From assembly GCF_010500915.1 (NCBI RefSeq), contig NZ_JAAAWP010000007.1:186001-250000 (forward strand): a stretch of 64,000 bases of DNA. Reading direction: 5' to 3'. A program made the translations under genes and the position numbers. The DNA comes from Alteromonas hispanica. GTDB taxonomy: Bacteria; Pseudomonadota; Gammaproteobacteria; Enterobacterales; Alteromonadaceae. The notes under the pieces were generated by a model, which searched no databases, was not told where the DNA came from, and saw only the letters and a list, made by a program, of their open reading frames with translations. Below, one piece after another: positions 16,888 through 25,140 of this stretch (the stretch's first letter is position 1; every line of letters starts with the position of its first letter).

Positions 16888-18876
16888 TTACTTAAGCAAA
16901 TGAATAAAGTGCTGGTGTTTGTGATAATGATCGATAACGTCATTAATTACAGACAGCTTCGACCAACCCATAATATCGTAGTTCTGACCGCCTTCACTAA
17001 GGTGAACTTCCGCGCGATAATACGTTTGTTGTGCCCTACCGTCTACTTCTTCTTCTGACGGTGCAAACTCAGGCTGCTCTGTAGATGTGGGATAAACCGC
17101 ATAAATAAAGTCTGGGTCAGTACCCATGGTCACTCTAAGGATAAGTGCTTCATCGGTATCTTCCAAACTTACATCAAAATGCTGTTCTTTAAACTCTTTA
17201 CCAACTTCTTCCATGGCAGGTTTCGCAACTTTACGAAGGAAACGGCGAACAGCCTCTTCATCAGGAAACGTAACGATATTTTCTAAACGCTCTTTCCAGT
17301 TTTTATCACCGTCGCTGTGTTGCGGTGTTCCGGCGAGAACTTGCAAGCTTTCTCGCTTGTATCCTTCAACTCGAAGCGCTTTAAGTAACCCAAACATCGC
17401 AATAAGAAGCACAATAGCAAAAGGCAGTGCTGCAGCAATAGTCATGGTTTGAAGCGCACCAAGACCGCCAGCGTAGAGCAGTACCGCACTTACTACACCA
17501 ACGCCTATAGCCCAATAGATACGTTGCCAAATAGGCGTGTCGTTACGGCCGTGAGAGCAAAGCATATCAACAACCATTGCGCCGGAGTCGCAAGAGGTGA
17601 CGAAGAACACAATTACCATGAGTACGGCAATAAAGTTAAGCACACTAGAGAACGGGAATTGCTCTAAGAACACAAACAGTGCAACAGCACTATCTTCGTT
17701 CACCATAGTCGCCAGTACTTCTTGGCCTTGCGACATAACTTGGTCTATTGCGCTGTTACCAAACACGGTCATCCAAAACAGAGTGAATACCGAAGGGATA
17801 AGAAGTACACCTAAGATGAATTCTCGAATTGTTCTACCGTAAGAAATTCGGGCAATAAATAGTCCCACAAACGGAGCCCATGCTAGCCACCAGCCCCAAT
17901 AGAAAATAGTCCAACCACCAATCCAGTCGGTTTTGTCATAGGCAAACAAATTAAATGTATTTCTTACAATGTCTGCAAGATAAGCGCCGGTGTTTTGCAT
18001 GAAGGCTTGTAGCAAGAACACGGTCGGCCCAAGGATAAGCACTATCAATAACAGCGCTATCGCTAAAACCATGTTGGTTTCTGACAGTCTGCGAATTCCT
18101 TTATCGAGACCGGTTGTAACGGATATAACAGCTAAGCCAACTACACCCGCCATAATGGCAATTTGAACACCTGTATTCGAGGGAAGACCAAACAGATAGT
18201 TAAAACCAGCATTTACCTGCGAAGCACCTAAGCCTAGAGAAGTCGATACACCGAACACTGTCGATGTAACAGCAAAGATATCTACAATGTGACCGGGCCA
18301 GCCGTAAATCTTGTCGCCAATTATTGGGTATAATGCAGAACGAAGAGTAAGTGGTAAATTTTGTCTGTACGCAAAGTAGCCTAGGATCAAAGCAACAATG
18401 GCATAAATAGCCCAAGCGTGAATACCCCAATGGAAGAAAGTCATTTTCATCGACTCTCTCACCGCATCTATTGTGCCTGGATCTGCTGTTGGCGGCGCAA
18501 GATAGTGCATGAGAGGCTCTGCAACACCAAAGAACATTAGACCTATGCCCATACCTGCGGCAAATAACATACTCAGCCACGTTGGGAATCCAAACTCAGG
18601 CACAGCATGGTCTGGGCCTAGTTTTATTTCTCCATAGCGTGACATACCTAGATAAACCACAAAGATAACAATAACAGCTACCGCAAAAACGTAAAACCAA
18701 CTGCCGTTGGACACGATCAGCGCTTGCGTCGCTTGGAATACTGTATCTGCAAGAGAAGGCGCCAATGCTGCGAACGCTAAGAGGCAAAGTATTATCGCAG
18801 ACGATGAATAGAACACCGCTTTGTTTAAGGGAGATTTGTTTTCTTCTTTAATCACGCAGACTAAATCCTTCCACAT
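16888..18876 (-). CDS. betT: BCCT family choline/betaine carrier, BetT-like
   Basis: This 662-residue protein has about twelve membrane segments with the BCCT signature region MGIGLMFFGVAEPLMHY near residue 100. The central segment WGWWLAWAPFVGLFIARIS, with its conserved tryptophans, lines the substrate site. A cytoplasmic C-terminal domain of about 150 residues ends in VINDVIDHYHKHQHFIHL, which closely resembles the tail of E. coli BetT. That tail is used for osmotic sensing in BetT-type carriers. The likely role is proton- or sodium-driven uptake of choline as an osmoprotectant precursor. No betA or betB is in the window, so betaine uptake remains possible. The downstream marR gene probably shares its transcript. 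Confidence 0.9.
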   Translation of the reverse strand: MWKDLVCVIKEENKSPLNKAVFYSSSAIILCLLAFAALAPSLADTVFQATQALIVSNGSWFYVFAVAVIVIFVVYLGMSRYGEIKLGPDHAVPEFGFPTWLSMLFAAGMGIGLMFFGVAEPLMHYLAPPTADPGTIDAVRESMKMTFFHWGIHAWAIYAIVALILGYFAYRQNLPLTLRSALYPIIGDKIYGWPGHIVDIFAVTSTVFGVSTSLGLGASQVNAGFNYLFGLPSNTGVQIAIMAGVVGLAVISVTTGLDKGIRRLSETNMVLAIALLLIVLILGPTVFLLQAFMQNTGAYLADIVRNTFNLFAYDKTDWIGGWTIFYWGWWLAWAPFVGLFIARISYGRTIREFILGVLLIPSVFTLFWMTVFGNSAIDQVMSQGQEVLATMVNEDSAVALFVFLEQFPFSSVLNFIAVLMVIVFFVTSCDSGAMVVDMLCSHGRNDTPIWQRIYWAIGVGVVSAVLLYAGGLGALQTMTIAAALPFAIVLLIAMFGLLKALRVEGYKRESLQVLAGTPQHSDGDKNWKERLENIVTFPDEEAVRRFLRKVAKPAMEEVGKEFKEQHFDVSLEDTDEALILRVTMGTDPDFIYAVYPTSTEQPEFAPSEEEVDGRAQQTYYRAEVHLSEGGQNYDIMGWSKLSVINDVIDHYHKHQHFIHLLK

Positions 18877-19193
18877 CTAATTTAATTATAATTAATACTG
18901 ACAAATATACCGCAAAGTACACTTTTTATAAACATGTGTTTAAATAATTAGCTTTGAATGCATATGCTTCCTGTTCTTCAATTTTCACTGTCTTTTTATC
19001 CGCAATAGTCTGCTAAAAACCGTATTTTATTAGCCATTAGTTTATATTTGCCGTGTTTTTGCGTGAAAATTAATCGTTAGAGTAGAAATTATTTGTCGTT
19101 TGTGGGTTAATAGATATGATCTTTTTGATATGTGTTTCAAGTAAACACTATCCGAAGAAAAAAAACCAATATACTCAAAGGGAAAACACAAAT
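18877..19193. other. Divergent intergenic region between betT and the second TonB receptor
   Basis: This 317-bp AT-rich region should contain the promoters of betT (minus) and the receptor gene (plus). The MarR-like palindrome at 18882-18895 is the clearest signal. The receptor has Shine-Dalgarno AAAGGGA near 19178. No gene is supported here. Confidence 0.6.
18882..18895. promoter_or_regulatory. MarR-type operator candidate upstream of betT-marR
   Basis: TTAATTATAATTAA is a perfect 14-bp palindrome located five bases before the betT start codon. MarR proteins bind AT-rich palindromes of similar size, and a marR gene lies at the end of this transcription unit. The site overlaps the expected ribosome-binding region, which would allow roadblock-type autoregulation. 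Confidence 0.55.
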
Positions 19194-21896
19194 ATGCGAA
19201 AAACTCAGCTTAGCTGTGCGATCGTCGCTGCATTGGCATCAACATCTATAGCCGCGCAGGAGTCGGAAGCACCCGCAAAACTCGAAACTATTGAAGTAAC
19301 GGCAACAAAACGAGCAGAGTCTATTCAAGACGTGCCTGTAGCGGTGTCTGCACTCAATGGTAAAGCGCTTGAAAATTTAGGCATCGACAACTTCCAAGAG
19401 TACGTTGAGTTCTTACCTAACGTCGTGTTCCAAGGCACAGGTCCTGGACAAAACGAAATATATATTCGCGGTGCAGCGACAACACAATCAAACATCATGT
19501 TGTCATCAGTACAAGCACTGCAACCGTCTGTAGCGTTTTATTTAGACGAGATGCCGGTTTCAATGGCTGGCCGTAACCTTGACGTTTACGCCACTGACGT
19601 AGAGCGCGTAGAGGTTCTTCCTGGGCCACAAGGCACACTATTTGGTGCTAGCTCACAGGCTGGTACTATTCGACTTATCACTAATAAACCAGATCACGCA
19701 GGCTTCGCTGCGGGTTTTGACACCAACATCGGTTTCACCAAAGACGGTGAAATGAGTAACTCTGTTGAAGCCTACTTCAACATGTCACTTACCGACGATT
19801 TAGCGGTTCGCGTAGCTGCATACAACGACCAGCAAGGTGGTTGGATTGATAACGTGAGAAACGTTCCAGGCGAAGGCGGCTATATTGGAAGTGCGGTAGT
19901 TGTTGACCGTATTTCAGGTGGCGTACTTGCCGATCCAGTTGGGATGGATGCAAACCGCATCACTAATCCAAATATCAATTCAAATTCTGAAGCTTCAGTA
20001 GTATCACCACAAAACGATGCTCTAGTTGAAGAAGACTTCAACGATGCAGTGTACTCTGGTGCGCGCTTTGGTCTGTCGTATCACATTAATGACGACTGGG
20101 ATTTATTGGTACAGCATACTCAGCAAACGCTAGATACTGAAGGTGTATTTGCTTACGACCCAACGCTAGAAGGCGAATCTTCTGCTATTCGCTTCCAGCC
20201 AGAGGAAAACAGAGACGAGTTTGGCCTTACAACGTGGACAGTTGAAGGACGTTTAGACAAGCTTGATGTTGTCTACACCGGTGGCTATTTAGACCGTGAA
20301 ATCGACACGTTAGCTGACTACACTGGCTACACAAACGGTGGTTTGTTCTCAGCATATTACTTGTGTAACCACTATGACACGCCAGATAACGCTGCTGACG
20401 AACGTTGTTTAGACCCTACTAAGTATTATGCGGAAGATACTTCTTCAACTCGTAATACCCACGAACTGCGCTTCAACACTACTATGGATACTCCATGGCG
20501 TGTAACTGCTGGTTTATTTTATGATGAACAGGAAGTAGCGACTGTTGGCCAGTTTAAAATTGCTAACACGGAAATGAGCACGTTTGGTTTTGATAATCTT
20601 CAGCGTACGCTAGTAGGTAACGAAGGTATCAACAGTGATGGCGGCCCGTTCCCTGGCGAGATTAGTTTTGTAAACGACATTACTCATACTATTGAGCAAA
20701 TTGCCGTTTTCGGTCAGCTTGAATACGACCTTACTGAAAAGCTAACGGCCAGCCTAGGTGCTCGCTGGTATCAAATTGATGACATTTACGTGGGCTCAAC
20801 GTCTACCGTTGATGTAACTCGTAGAATTCGTGCTTTTGGTACGCAAGATCCTGACGAACTTGCAGCTGTTGGTCTAGACCCTGATGCGGTAAACGCAGCG
20901 ATTCAGAGCGGTCAATTAGAGACAGAACTTCTTGATAGCAATGGTGTGCTTACCGTTGACGATACTATCTTTAAGTTTTCACTAGATTATAAAGTGAATA
21001 AAGATGTGCTTGTTTTTGCAAACTACTCTGAAGGTTTCCGTCCGCCAGTTACCAACCGTGTTGGTGGTGGTTTAGCAACTAACCAGAACGGTAAGTTTGA
21101 AAACTTCCGGATTCCAGTTTATTCAACAACCGATACTCTGGACAACTATGAGCTCGGTATGAAAGGTGACTTTTTCGACGGTCTATTCCGTGTTAATGCC
21201 ACTGCGTACTACTCAGAAATTACTGACTTGCAAACGTCGCGTTTCGACCCGACCAATATTTCATTCTTAGTATTTACCGACAACGTGGGTGATGCAGAGA
21301 TTAAAGGTCTAGATGCAGACCTAACTTGGCTTGCCACTGACGATTTAGTTATTAATGCTGCATTCAGCTTATTGGATACTGAACTTACTAGTATTAATTC
21401 TGAGCTTGAAGGAATAGCTGCTGGCGTTGGTTCACAACTGCCTTACTCTGCAGAATTCTCAGGTAATATTAACGCGCGTTATTTCTTCGAGTTAGAAGGC
21501 GGTAAACGTGGTTATGTTAATGGCTCTGTAAGCTACACTGGCGACCGTTTTGCTGGCATGATCATGGACGCTTTTGTAATGGAAGACGCTACTCAAAACA
21601 TTTATGGCACAGGTTCTGGTCTTAAAATAGAACAAGAAGCAGCCGTATATGAAGGTGTAACGTACGGAGATTCAAACGGCGAAACCTTCCGTGGCGGCCG
21701 CTATGTTCAAGAGTCTTACTTCCTTGCTAACTTGGCAGTTGGTGTAACTAACGATGTTTGGAAAGCTGAACTGTACATTGATAATCTATTCGATGAGCGA
21801 GCAGTGTTAAACATTGATACACAACAATTTACGCCGAAAGTAGTAACGAATAGACCTCGTACTATCGGAATGCGTTTCTCATACGACTATTATTAA
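19194..21896 (+). CDS. TonB-dependent outer-membrane receptor
   Basis: The start is ATG 19194, where a signal peptide begins (MRKTQLSCAIVAALASTSIA, then AQES). An earlier in-frame ATG at 19116 gives a basic, non-signal extension and is rejected. A TonB-box-like segment (LETIEVTATKRAESIQDVPV) is followed by the plug, with YIRGAATTQS and VERVEVLPGPQGTLFGASSQ, and a barrel that ends MRFSYDYY. Length is about 900 residues. The substrate is unknown. A TPR-sulfotransferase gene follows 103 bp downstream after a terminator. This pairing recurs in marine proteobacteria as far as I know, but its function has not been established. Confidence 0.93.
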   Translation: MRKTQLSCAIVAALASTSIAAQESEAPAKLETIEVTATKRAESIQDVPVAVSALNGKALENLGIDNFQEYVEFLPNVVFQGTGPGQNEIYIRGAATTQSNIMLSSVQALQPSVAFYLDEMPVSMAGRNLDVYATDVERVEVLPGPQGTLFGASSQAGTIRLITNKPDHAGFAAGFDTNIGFTKDGEMSNSVEAYFNMSLTDDLAVRVAAYNDQQGGWIDNVRNVPGEGGYIGSAVVVDRISGGVLADPVGMDANRITNPNINSNSEASVVSPQNDALVEEDFNDAVYSGARFGLSYHINDDWDLLVQHTQQTLDTEGVFAYDPTLEGESSAIRFQPEENRDEFGLTTWTVEGRLDKLDVVYTGGYLDREIDTLADYTGYTNGGLFSAYYLCNHYDTPDNAADERCLDPTKYYAEDTSSTRNTHELRFNTTMDTPWRVTAGLFYDEQEVATVGQFKIANTEMSTFGFDNLQRTLVGNEGINSDGGPFPGEISFVNDITHTIEQIAVFGQLEYDLTEKLTASLGARWYQIDDIYVGSTSTVDVTRRIRAFGTQDPDELAAVGLDPDAVNAAIQSGQLETELLDSNGVLTVDDTIFKFSLDYKVNKDVLVFANYSEGFRPPVTNRVGGGLATNQNGKFENFRIPVYSTTDTLDNYELGMKGDFFDGLFRVNATAYYSEITDLQTSRFDPTNISFLVFTDNVGDAEIKGLDADLTWLATDDLVINAAFSLLDTELTSINSELEGIAAGVGSQLPYSAEFSGNINARYFFELEGGKRGYVNGSVSYTGDRFAGMIMDAFVMEDATQNIYGTGSGLKIEQEAAVYEGVTYGDSNGETFRGGRYVQESYFLANLAVGVTNDVWKAELYIDNLFDERAVLNIDTQQFTPKVVTNRPRTIGMRFSYDYY

Positions 21897-21943
21897 GATA
21901 GTTAGCGTTTGATACATTGGTTGCAAAACCATAGGTAAAATTT

Positions 21944-21974
21944 AAAACGGCAAACTTTTTGAGTTTGCCGTTTT
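21944..21974 (+). terminator. Intrinsic terminator of the TonB receptor gene
   Basis: Perfect 13-bp arms AAAACGGCAAACT and AGTTTGCCGTTTT enclose a five-base loop, followed by more Ts. It separates the receptor from the sulfotransferase gene. Confidence 0.85.
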
Positions 21975-21999
21975 TTGCGTTTTTAGGCATGCTGTATAA

Positions 22000-23985
22000 A
22001 TGAAAATAGAAGAACAACAATTATTCTCCAACATTAAAAAAAGCCTGATGCAGTCACAGCATCAGTCTGTAATCACTCAGTGCAGCAGTTTACTCAGCCC
22101 CAGCGCAGACGAAAGCGGTGCGAATTCAGACACTGGCTTGAGTGCTGAGGCAAAGCGTGAGGCGTTGTATCTACTTGCCGTGGCTTATCGATTGTCTGGA
22201 AGTACTCAAAATGCTATTTCGACACTTGATAACTTAGTGGCTTTATTCCCAGATTACGGAAGGGCATTCCAAGAGTTGGGTTACTGTTATTTAAAGGTTG
22301 ATGATAAAAAAGCTGCTCATAGCTTTTATCAAGCAACGCGTTTTAACCCCGCGCTACTTGCGTCGTGGCAGCAGCTAGAAAAGGTGTACAAAAAAGACAA
22401 GCAAGAACAAGCGCTTTTACTCTGTCAGCAGCAAATTCAATTTTTATCCTCATTACCCAAGCCGCTGCTTGGTGCTACTGATTTAATGCATGAAGGCCAG
22501 CTTCACAAAGCTGAGCAAGTATGCCGTCAATTTCTTTCTGCCAACAAACATCATCCAGAAGCAATGATGCTGCTAGCAGAGTTAGGTATTCAGTTAAAAG
22601 TGTATAGCGATGCAGAATTCTTATTAGAAAGCTGTGTAGAGATGTACCCAGAAAATGATAGAGCAGCCGCTTCGTTTCAAAGTCTTTTGTCTAAACTTGG
22701 TAAGTTTCCACAAGCCGTTGAACTTGCTAAGAAACGCCTAGCCCAAAGCCCTGATAACTTTACTGTACAGGTATCGCTAGCCCATGCGTTAGTAGGTGTA
22801 GGTAAGTTAGATGATGCGATAGCAATATATCGGGAATTATTGGCTAAAAATGACGACCGCCCCGCATTATGGGTGGCACTAGGCCATGCATTTAAGGCAA
22901 AAGGCGATATGCAAGAGGCTGTTTCAGCTTACGAAAAATCTACTCGCTATGCGGCAGATTTTGGCGATGCCTATTGGAGTTTAGCAAATACCAAAACCTA
23001 TCGTTTCGATGATGAAACTATAGAGAAAATGGTGGACCAAGAATCTTTAGAGTCGACTAAACTGGATGATAAAATTCATTTATGCTTTGCCCTTGGCAAA
23101 GGCTATGAAGACAGAAAAGATGCAAAAACTGCTTTTCATTATTACCAAAAAGGTAACTCACTCAAAAAGCGCACCATTCAGTTTGATATAGGCAGAACCG
23201 AGGCTGCATTAGACGCTCAGAAGCGTGCGTTTTCTCGAAGTAGCTTCAACAATACTCAGGGGTGCCAAGCCCAAGATCCTATTTTTATCGTCGGCCTTCC
23301 TCGTGCAGGTTCAACCTTACTTGAACAAATACTTGCGTCGCATTCCATGGTAGATGGCACTATGGAGCTTCACGATATCTTAGGAATAGCGTCGTCGTTG
23401 AGTCACAAGAAAACGCCTTATCCATTTAATGTCACAGAATTAGACGATGATGCCTGCAGAGCCTTAGGGCAGAAGTACATAGAACAGACACGTGCTTACC
23501 GACAAGGAGCGCCGTTCTTTATTGATAAAATGCCGAATAACTTTATTCATATCGGGCTAATCAAAAAGATTCTGCCTAATGCTAAGATTATTGATGCGCG
23601 CAGAGCGCCAATGGACTGCTGTTTTAGCGGCTTTAAACAGCTATTTGGCGAAGGGCAGGAGTTTAGTTACGGTCAAGAGGATATCGGTCGTTATTACGTG
23701 GCTTACGAATCGTTAATGGACCATTGGAAAGCAGTATTGCCTAATCAGGTTTTAACGGTTCAACATGAGGATGTACTTGAAGATTTGGAAGGGCAAGTAA
23801 AAAGGCTGCTATCGTTTTGTGGGCTGCCCTTTGAAGAAGCGTGTCTATCGTTTTACGAGACAAAACGTGTGATAAAAACTCCAAGTTCTGAGCAAGTTCG
23901 TCAGCCAATCTATAAAACTGGAATGCAGCAGTGGAAGCCTTTCGAAACTTATCTTGATGAGCTTAAGCAGGCGCTTTCGAGTTAA
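22000..23985 (+). CDS. Tetratricopeptide-repeat sulfotransferase
   Basis: The N-terminal 350 residues or so consist of helical TPR-like repeats, for example ALWVALGHAFKAKGDMQEAV. The C-terminal part, from residue 425, is a sulfotransferase domain. It has the PAPS 5'-phosphosulfate loop VGLPRAGSTLLEQIL at about 430-444 and the 3'-phosphate motif IIDARRAPMDCCFSGF at about 530-545. There is no signal peptide, so it should act in the cytosol and move sulfate from PAPS to an acceptor held by the TPR part. The acceptor may be a protein tyrosine or a glycan and is not known. It follows a TonB receptor gene on the same strand. The start ATG 22000 has only a weak Shine-Dalgarno, so the N-terminus is less certain. 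Confidence 0.88.
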   Translation: MKIEEQQLFSNIKKSLMQSQHQSVITQCSSLLSPSADESGANSDTGLSAEAKREALYLLAVAYRLSGSTQNAISTLDNLVALFPDYGRAFQELGYCYLKVDDKKAAHSFYQATRFNPALLASWQQLEKVYKKDKQEQALLLCQQQIQFLSSLPKPLLGATDLMHEGQLHKAEQVCRQFLSANKHHPEAMMLLAELGIQLKVYSDAEFLLESCVEMYPENDRAAASFQSLLSKLGKFPQAVELAKKRLAQSPDNFTVQVSLAHALVGVGKLDDAIAIYRELLAKNDDRPALWVALGHAFKAKGDMQEAVSAYEKSTRYAADFGDAYWSLANTKTYRFDDETIEKMVDQESLESTKLDDKIHLCFALGKGYEDRKDAKTAFHYYQKGNSLKKRTIQFDIGRTEAALDAQKRAFSRSSFNNTQGCQAQDPIFIVGLPRAGSTLLEQILASHSMVDGTMELHDILGIASSLSHKKTPYPFNVTELDDDACRALGQKYIEQTRAYRQGAPFFIDKMPNNFIHIGLIKKILPNAKIIDARRAPMDCCFSGFKQLFGEGQEFSYGQEDIGRYYVAYESLMDHWKAVLPNQVLTVQHEDVLEDLEGQVKRLLSFCGLPFEEACLSFYETKRVIKTPSSEQVRQPIYKTGMQQWKPFETYLDELKQALSS

Positions 23986-24003
23986 CCTTTTAGGCTAACG
24001 TTT

Positions 24004-24050
24004 GTCGGTTAACGCAATAGATAACAGTATTAGAGCGCGCGTTAACCGAC
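24004..24050. terminator. Long inverted repeat between convergent genes
   Basis: GTCGGTTAACGC (24004-24015) and GCGTTAACCGAC (24039-24050) are perfect 12-bp arms around a 23-base loop. The repeat lies between the sulfotransferase and ppsR stops. It probably acts as a terminator for one or both genes, although T-tracts are poor. Confidence 0.5.
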
Positions 24051-24065
24051 GATAAAAACCTTATA

Positions 24066-24878
24066 TTAATATTTACGACGTTTTAATCCTGTCTCGGCCA
24101 AGATTTTGGCCGAGATTTCTTCTATTGAATACTTTGTACTATTGAGAAACGGGATCTTTTCTTTCCGGTACAAGTTTTCAACTTCTCTTAGTTCCATACG
24201 GCATTGCTGCATTGATGCGTATTTACTATTTGCTCTTCGCTCAGAACGTATTTGGTGTAATCGCTCTGGCTGTATAGTTAAACCAAATAGCTTGTTTTTA
24301 TATCGCCTTAAAGCGGGCGGTAACTTAAGCATATCCCCCATATCCTCTTCGGTAAAAGGGTAGTTGGCAGCTTTTATCCCAAACTGAAGGGCTAAATACA
24401 AACTTGTGGGCGTTTTACCCGAGCGAGATACGCCGGTAAGAATAATGTCGGCCTCATCATAATCTTTTAAATTAGAGCCATCGTCGTTAGCAAGTGCATA
24501 ATTTACCGCTTCGATACGAATATCGTAGGTGGTTTCATGAATACTGTGGGTGCGATGTTTTTCCGGTTTAGACGGTACTCCGAGCACTTTTTCGAGTGGC
24601 GCGACAAATTGGTCTAGAAAATTGTAATTGATACCCACTGATTTCGAGATGATTTTGCGAATATCTACATTCACAATTGTATAAAAAACGAGCGGCCTTT
24701 CTCCGGTATCTTGAAAACTTTCAGAAATTTTCTCTAAAACTTTGTAAGCGTGTTCCTCAGTTTCAACGAATGGAATGGTGTTGTGGTTAAACTCGACCGG
24801 AAATAATGAGAGCAGGGCGTGTCCAAACACCTCTGACGTTATGGCTGTACCATCTGAAATATAAAAAGCTGTTCGCAC
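24066..24878 (-). CDS. ppsR: PEP synthase regulatory protein (bifunctional kinase/pyrophosphorylase)
   Basis: This 270-residue DUF299 protein opens [20 protein letters not shown] and carries the P-loop-like motif [18 protein letters not shown] near residue 147. In E. coli the orthologue both inactivates PEP synthase by ADP-dependent phosphorylation of a threonine and reactivates it by phosphate-dependent removal. The target gene ppsA is divergently adjacent, which confirms the assignment. The start is GTG 24878 with Shine-Dalgarno AAGGAT about six bases upstream. A HexR-like operator is 20 bp upstream of the start. Confidence 0.96.
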   Translation of the reverse strand: MRTAFYISDGTAITSEVFGHALLSLFPVEFNHNTIPFVETEEHAYKVLEKISESFQDTGERPLVFYTIVNVDIRKIISKSVGINYNFLDQFVAPLEKVLGVPSKPEKHRTHSIHETTYDIRIEAVNYALANDDGSNLKDYDEADIILTGVSRSGKTPTSLYLALQFGIKAANYPFTEEDMGDMLKLPPALRRYKNKLFGLTIQPERLHQIRSERRANSKYASMQQCRMELREVENLYRKEKIPFLNSTKYSIEEISAKILAETGLKRRKY

Positions 24879-24897
24879 AACATATCCTTAACATTGT

Positions 24898-24912
24898 CGT
24901 AATTTAATTACA
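24898..24912. promoter_or_regulatory. HexR operator candidate between ppsR and ppsA
   Basis: CGTAATTTAATTACA matches the known HexR consensus TGTAATTWAATTACA at 14 of 15 positions. HexR is the KDPG-responsive regulator of central carbon metabolism in many gammaproteobacteria, including Shewanella, where ppsA is a reported target. The match is by eye. No hexR gene is in the window. Confidence 0.7.
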
Positions 24913-25140
24913 GAATTAATAAAGAGTTTACATTCTTAATAACCCCATTCTATGATGATTTCATCGAAAAGCCAGATGCTTATCGCGAATGACGTTTATA
25001 AGTTGAATATATCTGTCGGCGCGTTTATTACTCTGCCAATTAACTTTCGATTAACGAATTGATTCATTCCAGATAATAAAAGCAATAAAATCTGGAATTA
25101 ACCTCATACCCTACACATAAAAAAGCGGGAGGCTTGGGCT

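Noticed and set aside
19116..19193. 26-residue N-terminal extension of the second TonB receptor
   Set aside because: The signal peptide begins at ATG 19194, and the extension is basic and has no ribosome-binding site.
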